64,000 nt of DNA from Euptelea pleiosperma. Its lineage: Eukaryota > Streptophyta > Magnoliopsida > Ranunculales > Eupteleaceae. The translations under genes were made by a program, and so were the position numbers. Below, one piece after another: positions 45,722 to 59,185 of the stretch (position 1 is the first letter of the stretch; each line of letters opens with the position of its first letter). Where the stretch lies: assembly GCA_035048495.1 (NCBI GenBank), contig CM068544.1, positions 14,254,138-14,318,137 of the forward strand, given 5' to 3'. The notes under the pieces are model-generated. The model was not told the origin of the DNA, did no database searches, and saw only the letters and a program-made list of their open reading frames with translations.

Positions 45722-48525
45722 TGAAAGTAGGGTTTTTCCGCGTCGTTGGTTACGGAAACCCTCACTTCAACATAATTTGTAATTTTTATCCGATTATCCT
45801 GCAAAATATTCAAGCTTGTACAGTGGACAGTGTCGGATGTCGATCCGCACTCAGGATTAGTCAGATGAGCGCAATGAGGAATAGAAAATCACGGAATCTC
45901 TAAAGAAATTATGGTGGGATGAGAATGATGGATTTAGATTTAAACATGCTTTTGGAGATAATACTATCAACTAAAAACATTAAAATAAAGAAATCAAAAT
46001 CAAAGAAGATAGAAAACACAACTTTTCATTCATTAAAGGTTATCTCATACATTGATCGTAACATAAACTAGCAAGCTAAGAATTAACTAAAAAGCCATTT
46101 CTATTTAATAGAGAAGAGAGAGAAAGATGTGGAAAAACCTAGAGAGAGAAAGAGAGTTTAGGGAGAACAAGAGAAAGAAAACTAAGAGAAGAGAAAATAG
46201 AGTTAGAGAGAGAAGATTTTCTAGAGAGAGAAACTACCTAGACACTTACCTGGAGAGAGAAAATCAGCAAGATTATTGATGAACATGGGAGTGTCCAAGG
46301 CCCAAGTGAATACGGTGGTGGTTGGACCATTGGCTGTTGGCCAAGGCGTGAAGACGAGGTGGAGATGTTCATGGAGATGGAGGAAAAGGTGGGCGGTTAC
46401 GGAGACTGGCTTCCTCCTCTCTTCTTCTCTCTTCTCTTCTCTTTCTATTTTTTTGTTTTTTGCTTTTCTTGGACAGATCGGTGAAGGAGATGAAGATAGA
46501 GGCGGTGTTGGTGCACCACCAGTCCGGCAAGTGAAGAATGGAGCAATGGCTCGCAGTAGAGGATTGAGAGGTGTGGACGGTAGTGTGCTGCCACCGCAAG
46601 AGGTGGTGGAGCTTTTTGACTTTACCTGAAATGAGCACGGTGCACCTTCATGATGGAAGTGAAGGGTGCACCAGCAGGTGGGGGCAGTAGATCTTTGAGT
46701 TGCCTGTGCTCTTGCGTTGCAGACCTGCCGGAGTTGCAGGTCTGCCCGGAGAAGAAGGAAAGGAGGCGCCCTGTTGAGAGAAAGATGGAGATGTGTTGCA
46801 GACCTGCCGGAGTTGCAGGTCTGCCTATGACGGTGCAGGGAGGAGATGTAGGATCTTGGCTAAGCACACAGCAAACCGTGAGTAGCAGAGATGGGGGCGG
46901 TCTTGAGAGAGATGAGAAGGAGATGGAAGGGGAGACGGTAATGGAGTGGGACCAAGGAGGAGAAAACGTGGAAAGGGATGCGGTGGTGATGAGGGTTGAA
47001 GTCGTTGCAGCCCACCAAGAGTGCAGCGAGATGGAGAAGGCTGGGTAGTAAAGAGAATGGTCCGGTTGGTGAAGCGTGGACCGTGGCCAATGAGAGGTGC
47101 TGCAGGTGTGGCACGAACGGCCGGAGTTGTAGGCGCAACTCCGGTGAGGACGGTAATGGAAAAAGAAAGAAAAAAAATAAATACGGAGATGAAGAGAGGG
47201 GAAAAAGGGTGCGGTAATGGAAGATGGTGGCAGGCGGACCTGCTGTGGCACTCGCAGGGGAGTTAGGTTTGCTGCTGTGGTGGTGGCCGGAGTTGCAGGC
47301 TGCAACTCCGGTGGAAGATGGTGAAGAAGATGACGAAGAGGATTTGGAAAAGAAGAGAAAGAAGGATCACCAAGGAGCGAAAATGTCTTGGAAGTTTTGG
47401 GGGAAGGAGAGGAAGAGATGGGAGAGGGATTAGGGTTCGAACGAACCCCTATCCTTCTCCTTTTAAAGCTTCCCTATTTCCTTTAATGGAAATAGGGGCT
47501 TTTTTGAATAAAAAAAATAAGAAAAATAATTTTTAAATTTTTTTTTTTTTTTTTTTTTTTAAAGTAAAAACCTACTTTTCTATGGGGAATCTCCCCATTT
47601 AGTGGACCCCCCATTTTTTAATTAAAATTATTTTGAAATTCACGGGGTCCACTAACTAGTCGGACAGGGGGTCGATGATGATGGGCCCGGCTATTGGCCC
47701 ACATGGACTGATGATGTCCATCGTCTCACAAGATGATGTGACAGACATTCTGATGGCGATCGGATGGATGGTGACTTGATTGGGACCCAGATTGGTAGAT
47801 CGACGGATCTAGAGAGATCCAACGGTCCGATTGAAGATCCAACGGTCCGATGGAAGATCCAACTGTCAGAAAGCTAAGGGAGATGACATAGAGCCGAAGG
47901 GTAGGAGTTCTGGGGTTAAGTCAGTAGATTCGAGGATCGAGAGATGAAGAGAGAGAGAGAATAAGAAGAGATGAGATAAAAAGTATCAAAAAAATGGAAA
48001 AAAGCACTGGCGGAGGGTCTGGAACCCTGGTCTTCACTGTGACCATCCTCACGCTTCTCCAGTAGAGTCGACTATCATTCCTTGCTGACTCATGTGGCTT
48101 TAAACGCTTTGGTCCGTCTCTTGGTCATTGGCTCTCCTGCTCTCTTCGTTCTTTGGGCCGGCTTTTTGGTCCTCTTATTCAGCCCATATTTGGCCCATAT
48201 CTTCTAGTCATAGCATATGGGCTCTTTAAGCTTTGATAATGGGCTTTCATGATCGATTTGGGCCCACAAGTCTCGAGAATCGTCCCATCGGGGTTTCCTG
48301 CGACAAAAAAGCGCGTAATGAGACTCTATCAGAATGACTTCATATCTAGACTTCCGAAAATGTGTTTAATGCATGCAAATATACCATTTCGTCCAGAAAA
48401 GTGTGTTCTACGCAACAGAAAAAACTATTACGTAGAAAAGTAGATAAATAGAGCATTTTATGTAGGAGAATGCAATAACGCTAATAGGATAATTGCTTAA
48501 AATAAGCACTTTTGAGCGAATATCA
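45722..48525 (-). repeat. S3: solo LTR (2,804 bp) with TSD TCTAT
   Basis: Complete LTR, TCTAT at 45717-45721 and 48526-48530. Palindromes at 47121-47144 and 47287-47311, with half-copies near 46728 and 46808. Tandem MYB-type motifs near 47819-47860; the third is damaged (AACTG). Confidence 0.9.
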
Positions 48526-49316
48526 TCTATCGTCTCACAAGATGATGTGACAGACAGTCTGATGGCGATCGGATGGATGGTGACTTGATTGGGACCTAGA
48601 TTAGTAGATCGATGGATTTAGAGAGATCCAACGGTCCGATTGAAGATCCAACGGTCATAAAGCTAAGGGAGATGAGATAGAGCTGATGGGCAAGAGTTCT
48701 GGGGTTAGGTCAGTAGATTCGAGGACCGAGAGATGAAGAGAGAGAGAGAATAAGGAGAGATGAGAGAGAAAGTATCAGAAAATAGAGATAAAAGCACTGG
48801 CGGAGGGTCTGGAACCCTGGTCTTCACTGTGACCATCCTCACGCTTCTCCAGTAGAGTCGACTATCATTCTTTGCTGACTCATGTGGCTTTAAACGCTTT
48901 GGTCCGTCTCTTGGTCATTGGCTCTCCTACTCTCTTCGTTCTTTGGGCCAGCTTTTTGGTCCTCTTATTCAGCCCATATTTGGCCCATATCTTCTAGTCA
49001 TAGCATGTGGGCTCTTTAAGCTTTGATAATGGGCTTTCATGATCGATTTGGGCCCACAAGTCTCGAGAATCGTCCCATCGGGGTTTCCTGCGACAGAAGA
49101 AGCGCGTAATGAGACTCTATCAGAATGACTTCATATCTAGACTTCCGAAAATGTGTTTAATGCATGCAAATATACCATTTCGTCCAGAAAAGTGTGTTCT
49201 ACGCAACAGAAGAAACTATTACGTAGAAAAGTAGATAAATAGAGCATTTTATGTAGGAGAATGCAATAACGCTAACAGGATAATTGCTTAAAATAAGCAC
49301 TTTTGAGCGAATATCA
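48526..49316 (-). repeat. E5 LTR distal segment, hybrid copy of a tandem duplication
   Basis: Runs from the S3 target site to an LTR terminus and is directly followed by a second copy. Its first part carries variants of the outer LTR (ATTAGTAGATCGATGGATTT); its last part carries variants of S3 (ACTCTATCAGAATGACTTCA and GCATTTTATGTAGG). It is therefore a recombinant of the two. Confidence 0.8.
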
Positions 49317-50108
49317 TCTATCGTCTCACAAGATGATGTGACAGACAGTCTGATGGCGATCGGATGGATGGTGACTTGATTGGGACCCAGATTAGTAGAT
49401 CGATGGATTTAGAGAGATCCAACGGTCCGATTGAAGATCCAACGGTCAGAAAGCTAAGGGAGATGAGATAGAGCTGATGGGCAAGAGTTCTGGGGTTAGG
49501 TCAGTAGATTCGATGACCGAGAGATGAAGAGAGAGAGAGAATAAGGAGAGATGCGAGAGAAAGTATCAGAAAATAGAGATAAAAGCACTGGCGGAGGGTC
49601 TGGAACCCTGGTCTTCACTGTGACCATCCTCACGCTTCTCCAGTAGAGTCGACTATCATTCTTTGCTGACTCATGTGGCTTTAAACGCTTTGGTCCGTCT
49701 CTTGGTCATTGGCTCTCCTACTCTCTTCGTTCTTTGGGCCGGCTTTTTGGTCCTCTTATTCAGCCCATATTTGGCCCATATCTTCTAGTCATAGCATGTG
49801 GGCTCTTTAAGCTTTGATAATGGGCTTTCATGATCAATTTGGGCCCACAAGTCTCGAGAATCGTCCCATCGGGGTTTCCTGCGACAGAAGAAGCGCGTAA
49901 TGAGACTTTATCAGAACGGCTTAATATCTAGACTTCCGAAAATGTGTTTAATGCATGCAAATATACCATTTCATCCAGAAAAGTGTGTTCTACGCAACAC
50001 AAGAGACTCTTACGTAGAAAAGTAGATAAATAGAGTATTTTAACGTAGGAGAATGCAATAACGCTAAAAGGATAATTGCTTATAATAAGCACTTTTGAGC
50101 GAATATCA
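49317..50108 (-). repeat. E5 3' LTR, true distal segment
   Basis: Second copy, again starting TCTATCGTC; it ends at GAATATCA next to the E5 PPT. The distal variants (CAGAACGGCTTAATATCTAG, GTATTTTAACGTAGG) differ from the first copy and from S3, so this is the original end of the LTR. Confidence 0.85.
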
Positions 50109-50144
50109 CGACCCCCAACCAGCATATTGCCAATCCTTGGCAAT
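50109..50144 (-). promoter_or_regulatory. E5 polypurine tract and hairpin
   Basis: On the minus strand ATTGCCAA-GGA-TTGGCAAT (50126-50144), then GGTTGGGGGTCG (50109-50120) touching the LTR. Confidence 0.75.
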
Positions 50145-52035
50145 TAGTGCGAAATAAATGAGCTTAAAAGGGCTCTGCACATGCTGCACACTTTTTCATA
50201 TTAGCTCCGGGAAAACACCGTTCGTCAAATCATTGAATGGATGCAAAAATAGTTACATGCTAGCGAAGAGTTGGAAAGTTTTGGCAAGACTACAGATTGA
50301 TAATCATGACCCAGAATAGTCAGACTCTGCGTGTGTGTGTGCTCAACATTCTCATCATCCGACAGTAAAGATTTTCAGATCACCTCTAAGTTTTTATGCC
50401 TCGACCTCAAATCTCACATGTTCAGCACTCAGAATAGAATCACACAAGAAGGGTTTTCTTCTTTTCTCTCAATTTATATGTGAGGAGATGTATTTAAAAG
50501 AGGCAAAAGATCTCACATATGTTTTATTTGAAGGAAGGACATCTTTAACAGAAGAAGATCTCATGATTGGAATACCACTTCACTCGGGAACGTCAGATCA
50601 AACTCTATAGCTTCTCTTTCTCCAATCTCCACATTTTATGATCGTACTATCCTAGAATCAAGTAGGACTTTCCTGGGTTGTAATGAGGCTTAGGTCAGGT
50701 GTAGAGAGATAAAGGAATACAGGATTTCAAAGATCTTGAGAGGATATTGCCATTTTCTTGCATTTTTCCTGCGGCGTAACACCATTATCTGGTTCTTTTT
50801 CCTTTTTTTTTTTTTTTTTTTTTTTTGTATTTTTCTCTTTTTCTTGATATTTCTGAGACTGCTCAATTTCTTTTCAGCTCTTCTTCATACTTTCTTTCTA
50901 TATTTTGTTTTTGGCTTGAACCACTTTCTTTTCCTTTTGATTCTTCTTCTTTACTTTTCTTTTTCACGGTACACCCACTTTCTTTACCATCTCAAAATAA
51001 GGGTAGCCAGTCATGTTTCGTAGCTGGACTAGATTTTAGGTTGATGGGTTTGCAAAGAAAAGGCTTTTATAGAAAGGTTCAAAGGGTTTCTAGTGAAGTA
51101 TAATTCAGGTGAGTAAAAAGGCTGAATGGTTCAGAAAAAAATGGCCTAAATCATTTTCTAGGGTTTGCACTATCATGTATACTGTCTTGACTGGATATAA
51201 AGAAGGTTCTGTCGTAGTAATCCAATGTTGATGTCGTTCCGAGTTTTATGATCGAAGCAAAAGATAATGAGATCTCTCAACGAATATTGCGGGCATGAAG
51301 AATAGTGAGTCATCTTGTGACTCAGAATTGTTGTATAACACTCTGAATTGATTAAAGGCTCGAAAGCTCACTGGGTTAGGTCTCCACAATTATTCTCACA
51401 GGATCTCCAGAATTTCTAAACTTAGGGTGACTCTGATATTGATAGTGTACAATTGTGCCGAATATGAGTTTTTCTGAGTTTTCAAACCTGCTGTAGTCAC
51501 GCTTGACTTGACTCAACGCTAACTTTAAACAAAAATTGACATCCTCAATACTGACTTAACAAAGGTTTTTAGCTAATCAAAGTCAAGGTATTTGACACAT
51601 TTTTTTGAAATTCTAGAAAACTTTTGGAGAACATCGGAAATCACCCCAAAAATAAAAAGTTTTTTTTTTTTTTTTATCAAAATGAAGACATGAGTTTTGG
51701 TAAATACCCCACCCCCAACCAAAATACAGCACCGTCCTCGGTGCTCATGACCGGGACATAAAATGATGAAAAATCGGTGATGATGATGCAAAGGTTCAGG
51801 GAGGATGTTACCAAGTCAGCAGAAACTCGACAGTGTGTGGTACCTGATGATCGGAAGAATGAATGTACCTGCATTTCCAGAGATATAACAGTAATAACAA
51901 ATGCATGAGACTCATGTACTCTAGGAATACCGGAATTGCCTTTCCGAAAGCGCTAAGTTTTACGTCTTCAGCCAGACACAACGGGGGTGACAGGCACCCC
52001 CAACCAAGTTGGAGCACAGGAGACTGAGTGGATCA
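50145..52035 (-). other. E5 3' UTR
   Basis: Non-coding and collinear with E6 and E4. Hairpins AGCACCG-AGGA-CGGTGCT (51728-51745) and GGGGGTG/CACCCCC (51983-52001), each with an adjacent GGTTGGGGGT run. No env-like frame. Confidence 0.75.
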
Positions 52036-53149
52036 TCAGTCGACATAGACAGGATCGATGAGATCGATCTCAAAAGTCTGAATGAATAATACGTCAAGTT
52101 CATGGAACTGTTTAAGACGCTGGCCATTTACCTGGAATGAGGAGTGATCCTTAGGATCCTCAATAGTGATTGCCCCAAAGGGTGTGACTGCGGTGACCGT
52201 ATAAGGACTGGTCCACCTAGATTTCAGTTTCCCAGGGAAGAGATGGAGACGAGAATTATAAAGAAGGACCTTCTGTCCTGGATGGAACTCTTTCCTGAGG
52301 ATGCTCTTGTCATGTATCCACTTCATTTTTGCTTTATAATTCCTGGACAAGTTGTAGGCATCATTTCTGAGTTCTTCTAACTCATTCATTTGAAGTTTTC
52401 GCTCCTCCCCTGCAGATTCGAGGTCGAAGTTGAGTTTCTTAATGGCCCATAGGGCACGATGTTCAATCTCTACCGGTAGATGACAAGGTTTCCCAAAGAC
52501 GAGACGATAGGGAGACATATTGAGTGGGGTCTTGTAGGCGGTTCTTTATGCCCATAAAGCATCAGTGAGACGAGTAGACCAGTCTTTACGTGTGGTATTG
52601 ACTGTCTTCTCCAAGATCTACTTGATCTGACGATTAGAAACCTCTACTTGACCACTAGTCTGCGGATGATAAGCTAGGGCAACCTTGTGGGTTACCCCAT
52701 ACTTTTTCATTAAGTTCTCGAATATCTTATTGCAGAAATGGGTGCCCCCATCACTAATGATGGCCTTAGGGGCACCGAATCGAGCGAAGATGAACTCCTT
52801 TAGGAATTTGACCACCACTTTGTGGTCATTGGTCTTGGTGGGAATGGCTTCTATCCATTTGGATACATAGTCTACCGCAAGGAGAATGTACTCAAAACCA
52901 TAGGAAACGGGAAAGGGGCCCATGAAGTCGATGCCCCAGGTGTCAAATATCTCATCGACCTGGATGGGAGTTAGGGGCATCATGTTCCTCTGGGAGATGC
53001 GGCCTAGATGCTGGCAATTAGGACAGGTTTTGCTGTAGATATGGGCATCTTTAAATAATGTGGGCCAGTAGAATCCGCATTGCAGAACTTTTTCTGCAGT
53101 TTTCGTAGTACTGAAATGACCACCACAAGGTTGGTCATGACACGAGGAC
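52036..53149 (-). pseudogene. E5 integrase, catalytic core and C-terminus
   Basis: Continues the integrase from the S4 insertion point: HDQPCGGHF and CPNC zinc ligands, WGIDFMG and ISDGGTHF acidic motifs, [12 protein letters not shown] with the catalytic E, and C-terminal [14 protein letters not shown] at 52618-52620 replaces CAG of E6, and a Tyr codon near 52546 is TAA. Otherwise closely similar to E6 integrase. The N-terminal part lies at 55740 and beyond. Confidence 0.88.
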
Positions 53150-55739
53150 TGATATTCGCTCAAAAGTGCTTATTTTAAGCAATTATCCTGTTAGCGTTAT
53201 TGCATTCTCCTACATAAAATGCTCTATTTATCTACTTTTCTATGTAATAGTTTCTTCTGTTGTGTAGAACACACTTTTCTGGACGAAATGGTATATTTGC
53301 ATGCATTAAACACATTTTCGGAAGTCTAGATATGAAGTCATTCTGATAGAGTCTCATTACGCGCTTCTTCTGTCGCAGGAAACCCCGATGGGACGATTCT
53401 CGAGACTTGTGGGCCCAAATCGATCATGAAAGCCCATTATCAAAGCTTAAAGAGCCCACATGCTATGACTAGAAGATATGGGCCAAATATGGGCTGAATA
53501 AGAGGACCAAAAAGCCGGCCCAAAGAACGAAGAGAGCAGGAGAGCCAATGACCAAGAGACGGACTAAAGCGTTTAAAGCCACATGAGTCAGCAAGGAATG
53601 ATAGTCGACTCTACTGGAGAAGCGTGAGGATGGTCACAGTGAAGACCAGGGTTCCAGACCCTCCGCCAGTGCTTTTTTCCATTTTTTTGATACTTTTTAT
53701 CTCATCTCTTCTTATTCTCTCTCTCTCTTCATCTCTCGATCCTCAAATCTACTGACTTAACCCCAGAACTCCTACCCTTCGGCTCTATCTCATCTCCCTT
53801 AGCTTTCTGACCGTTGGATCTTCCATCGGACCGTTGGATCTTCAATCGGACCGTTGGATCTCTCTAGATCCGTCGATCTACCAATCTGGGTCCCAATCAA
53901 GTCACCATCCATCCGATCGCCATCAGAATGTCTGTCACATCATCTTGTGAGACGATGGACATCATCAGTCCATGTGGGCCAATAGCCGGGCCCATCATCA
54001 TCGACCCGCTGTCCGACCAGTTAGTGGACCCCGTGAATTTCAAAATAATTTTAATTAAAAAATGGGGGGTCCACTAAATGGGGAGATTCCCCATAGAAAA
54101 GTAGGTTTTTACTTAAAAAAAAAAAAAAAAAAAAAAAAATTTAAAAATTATTTTTCTTATTTTTTTTATTCAAAAAATCCCCTATTTCCATTAAAGGAAA
54201 TAGGGAAGCTTTAAAAGGAGAAGGATAGGGGTTCGTTCGAACCCTAATCCCCCTCCAATCTCCTCCTCTCCTTCCCCCTATCCTTTCCCTTCTTCCCCGC
54301 GACTTCTTTCTCCTCTTTTTCCTCTTTTCTTCTTCGTCTTCTTCACCTATACTTCGCCGGAGTTGCAGGTTTGCAACTCCGGCCGTCCTTCTTCTTCCTC
54401 CTCTTCTTCTTCTTCTTCTTCTTCTTCTTTCTCCTTCTCTCCTCTGTCTTCTTCTTCTTGCTATTCTTATTTTTCTTGTTCTCTTCACGTCCCACCGGAG
54501 TTGCAGGCTGCAACTCCGGTCGCCAGCGCACCTCTCCGCCTCCACCATCTTCTCCGGCCACAGATGCACTTCTTGCAACACCACAGCCATCGCACCACCC
54601 CTGCTACCACCGCTGCCATCACCGTCTAAGCACCGCTTCCTCACAGTCGTGCAACCAGTGAGACAGCACACCGTCTTCTCTCCTCGACGGACTGGTTCGC
54701 CCGTTTTCAAACCGCCTATGCGATCGCCATCCATACCGCCTTCTTCTCCGCCTGCCTGCGCCACCGCCCTCCACAGGTGCAGATCCTCACCTCTTCACGA
54801 CCACCATCTTCTTCATTGTTGCTGGAAACGTCCAGCAACAACCTCCACCTGTGCACACCGCCTCCGCCTTCACCTCCAGCAACCACTACAGTTGTTGCTC
54901 CGCCTGAGCTCTCTTCCAGGCCGTAACAACTCCACTCTTCATCGGTTCTGGTGTGAGACCTGCAACACCAGTCAACCGGACTGTATGCCTGCAAATACCG
55001 ACATCAACACCCAAAAAAATAAAAAAATAAAAAAATTTTAAAATAAAGAGAAGAGCAGCATCTCCAGCCACCGTCTCTTCTTCTTTGGGCGGCTACCATC
55101 ACGAGCAGCACCACCTTGCTGCCCTTGCACTTGTGCTCCTTGGGTCAAACCATTAACACCTGGAGAAGAAGCTCTTACTCTCTCAACCAGTGATCTCATT
55201 GGCAGCTTTGCAGCCTCCACATCGTGTTCACTTTCTGAGGTATCAACTCCCTCATCTTCACCACCACGATCCTCATCCCGTACATCTTCCACCATGGTAA
55301 GTTGAATGTTCTCCTATTTTTCTCTCTTCTTTCTCTTCTCTCTTCTCGCTTTTCTATCTCTAGATTTCCCTATCTATCTCTACAATCTCCTCTCTAATTT
55401 CTCTCTCTAGATTTCTCTATTTTCTCTATCTAGTTCTCTCTTTCTCTCTCTAGTTTATTTTTTTTAAAGCTTTATAATTTAGTTATTTTTACTTGATTGT
55501 AAGAGACATGTTCGAATGAATGAAGTTGATTTGAATAAAATTGTGTTCCATTTTCAGGAAATTTTCTGTCATTTTATGTTCTTATTTGCGCTAATCCGAC
55601 TAATCCCGAGTGTGGATCGACATCCGACACGAATCCCTATACAGAATCTTTGAATTTTACAGGATAATCGGATCAAATTACAAAAATGTGTTGATTCTAG
55701 GGTTTCCGTAACCAACGACGCGGAACAACCCTAGTTTCA
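53150..55739 (+). repeat. S4: solo LTR (2,590 bp) in opposite orientation, TSD AGGAC
   Basis: Sense LTR from TGATATTCGC to AGTTTCA with AGGAC at 53145-53149 and 55740-55744, splitting E5 integrase. It shows the modules in forward order: TGACCGTTGGA (53808-53818) and two more MYB-type cores, palindrome CCCTATTTCC/GGAAATAGGG (54180-54205), TTTAAAAGG (54210-54218), GGGTTCG-TT-CGAACCC (54229-54244), palindromes at 54357-54382 and 54495-54519, and a U5 hairpin near 55611-55627. Confidence 0.92.
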
Positions 55740-56533
55740 AGGACAAGATATTGAGTTGGTCCGACTCAGGGACACAGAGATGAATGATCTGGTCAGGACA
55801 GTATTTATACAAATAAGGGTCATCCCAAGAGTAGTACTTAACTCTTGCTAGGAATTGGCTTTTGTCCTGTTTTGACCAGTGTGAAGGCATTTCTTCGGTG
55901 ACAAGGTAGTTGACAATGTCAGCATACCAAGGATTAACAGAGATAGCGAACAGTTGTTCATCTGGAAAGGTTTCAGGGATGGGCTGGGTGTCGAAGGATG
56001 ACTCTAAAGTCAGTCTAGACAAGTGATCAGCCACTACATTCTCAGTTCCTTTCTTATCCTTAATCTCGAGGTCGAATTCCTGCAGTAAGAGAATCCATCG
56101 AATTAATCGAGGTTTGGTTTCTTTTTTCGACATGAGATAACGAAGGGCTGCATGATCAGTGTACACTACCACCTTAGTGGCTAAGAGGTACTGACGGAAT
56201 TTATCAAGGGCGAAGACTACCGCCAGGAGTTCTTTCTCAGTGGTGGAGTAATTCATTTGGGCAGAGTTAAGAGTTTTGCTCGCGTAGTAGATCACGTGTG
56301 ACCTTTTGTCAACTCTCTGCCCTAGAACGGCGCCTAATGCGTAGTCAGAAGCATCGCACATTACCTCGAAAGGTAGAGTCCAGTCCAGGAGACGGATAAT
56401 GGGCGCAGTAGTGAGCTCAGATTTGAGACGCTCAAATGCCTTGACACAGTCAGCATTAAAGTCGAAAGGACTATCTTTAGCCAGAAGATGGGACAAAGGT
56501 CGAGCGATTTGAGAGAAGTCCTTGATGAATCGC
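55740..56533 (-). pseudogene. E5 RNase H and integrase N-terminus
   Basis: Pol segment between S5 and S4. It starts in the RT-RNase H connection ([13 protein letters not shown]), contains RNase H motifs [13 protein letters not shown], the [10 protein letters not shown] helix and [10 protein letters not shown], then the region leading to integrase ([14 protein letters not shown]). The frame is open throughout, including the Arg codon that is a stop in E6. It runs into S4 LTR at its C-terminal side. Confidence 0.9.
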
Positions 56534-58190
56534 TGAAAGTAGGATTTTCCCGTCGTTGAGAGAACGACCCTAACTTCAACACATTTGTAATTTGATCCGA
56601 TTTTATCCTGCAAAATTAAACGATTCTTGCACAGTGGAAAGTCGGAGTCGAATCCGCACTCGGGATTAATTGGGTTCGCACAATAAGGAACATAAAATAA
56701 CGAAAATTGGTACCGAACAATAATGGTGGGATGAGGAATATGGCATCGGATTTAAAAACATTCTTTTTAAGAGATTGTCAAGTATCTAACAAAAAATTTA
56801 GTAAATAAAGAACAAGCATTGATCCAAAATTAAATTCTTTCATTAATTACTCCTATTACATTCAAAGAATTACACATGAAAGCATTACAACTAACTAGAA
56901 GCCAAACCCTATTGCTAGAAAGCATGAAAATAGAGAAAGAAAGAAGATAATAAAGAGAAAAGATAGGTCTAACCCGTGTACCATGCATGAAAGGGAGGTG
57001 AGATGGAGAGTTGTAGATGCAACACCGGAAGGGTGAGGAACTATGGTGTTGTCTGGCCACGAGTTGATGCGTTGCAGGTGAGCTTGTGGAGGCATGCAGC
57101 AAGATTTCACAACCAGACAGCAAGTGGGAGAGCACGGGTTTAAGAAGGTGATGGTGTGGGCTGGGGCGATGCACCTTTAGGAACGATGGTGGAAGGTAGT
57201 TGTAGAGGTGTATCTAAGATGCTGACGGTGCAGCTTCTGCCGGTGGAGAACACAACGAACTGTGGGAGATCATGGGTGATCAAGAGAGATCCACGGTCCT
57301 CCTTCCTTCTCTTCTTTTCTTTTCTTTTTGTTTTTATTTTTTTTTTATTTTCTTTTTGAGGTGAGAATGATGAAGAGAAGGTAGAGGGTGACGGTTATGA
57401 GAAAGGAAGGGGCTGCGGTGTGGTGGAGCAGTACACGACACCAACAAGAGGGGCTGGAGACGGTGGTGCGTGGTGAGGAGGACAGCAACCAGGTGGAGTT
57501 GCAGGTGGCGCAAACCAGCGAGAAGATGAGGTTGTAGCAGATGGTGGCGTGGAGGGCAGACAAGTAGAGGGTGAAGCATAAGAGAAAGAGGGAGAAGGGT
57601 GCAAAGTTGCAGGTGGTGGCGATCGCCGGAAGTTGCAGGTGAAGCTAACGGTGGGTGGTGGAGCTAGCTGCGGTGGTGGTGTTGCAAAAAGGCAGCAGGC
57701 GGAGCAAGGAGGCGTAGAGCCGAGGAGGTGGAGCTAGCGGAGACGGAAAGGCAGTAGGGAGGTGCTATGGTGAAGACGTGGTGCTGCAAGAGGCGCAGGT
57801 GTGATGGCGACCGGAGTTGCAGCCTGCAACTCCGGTGAGGACGCGAAAAAGAAAAACAAGAAAAGCAAGAAGAAGAAGACAGAGGAGAGAAGGAAAAAGA
57901 AGAAGAAGAAGAAGAAGAAGAAGAAGAAGAAGAAGAAGAAGAAGAAGAAGAAGAGGAGGAACGGCCGGCGTACCAGTCCGGTGGTGGCTCGCCGGAGAGG
58001 AAGGAGTGGAGGAGAAGAAGAAGAAGAAGGAGAAGGAAGCGCCGAAAACGTCGGGGAAGTTTTGGGCGAAGGAGAGGAAGAGATGGGAGGGGGATTAGGG
58101 TTCGAACGAACCCCTATCCTTCTCCTTTTAAAGCTTCCCTATTTCCTTTAATGGAAATAGGGGATTTTTGAAAATAAAAAAATAAGAAAA

Positions 58191-58225
<35 letters not shown>

Positions 58226-59185
58226 TAAAAACCTACTTTTCTATGGGGAATCTCCCCAATTAGTGGACCCCCCATTTAATTAAAATTATTTTGAAATTCG
58301 CGGGGTCCACTAACTGGTCGGACAGCGGGTCGATGAAGATGGGCCCGGCTATTGGCCCTCATGGATTGATGATGTCCATCGTCTCACAAGATGATGTGAC
58401 AGACATTCTGATGGCGATCGGATGGATGGTGACTTGATTGGGACTCAGATTGGTAGATCGACGGATCTAGAGAGATCCAACGGTCCGATTGAAGATCCAA
58501 CGGTCCGATGGGAGATCCAACGGTCAGAAAGCTAAGGGAGATGAGATAGAGCCGATGGGCAGGAGTTCTGGGGTTAGGTCAGTAGATTCGAGGACCGAGA
58601 GATGAAGAGAGAGAGAGAATAAGGAGAGATGAGAGAGAAAGTATCAGAAAATAGAGAGAAGAGCACTGGTGGAGGGTCTGGAACCCTGGTCTTCACTGTG
58701 ACCATCCTCACGCTTCTCCAGTAGAGTCGACCATCATTCTTTGCTGACTCATGTGGCTTTAAACGCTTTGGTCCGTCTCTTGGTCATTGGCTCTCCTACT
58801 CTCTTCGTTCTTTGGGCCGGCTTTTTGGTCATCTTATTCAGCCCATATTTGGCCCATATCTTCTAGTCATAGCATGTGGGCTTGTTAAGCTTTGATAATG
58901 GGCTTTCATGATCGATTTGGGCCCACAAGTCTCGAGAATCGTCCCATCGGGGTTTCCTGCGACAGAAGAAGCGCGTAATGAGACTTTATCAGAACGGCTT
59001 AATATTTAGACTTTCGAAAATGTGTTTAATGCATGCAAATATACCATTTCGTCCAGAAAAGTGTGTTCTACGCAACAGAAGAGACTCTTACGTAGAAAAG
59101 TAGGTAAATAGAGTATTTTACGTAGGAGAATGCAATAACGCTAAAAGGATAATTGCTTAAAATAAGCACTTTTGAGCGAATATCA
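56534..59185 (-). repeat. S5: solo LTR (2,652 bp) with TSD ATCGC
   Basis: Complete LTR flanked by ATCGC (56529-56533, 59186-59190), splitting E5 pol between RT and RNase H. Palindrome at 57811-57835 followed by a long GAA array (57894-57952); core promoter block near 58105-58165; TCCAACGGTCA at 58516-58526 with two similar motifs before it. Confidence 0.92.

Noticed and set aside
48526..50108. Two further complete LTR insertions
   Set aside because: Each unit lacks a TGAAAG start; they are distal LTR segments in tandem, explained by unequal recombination.
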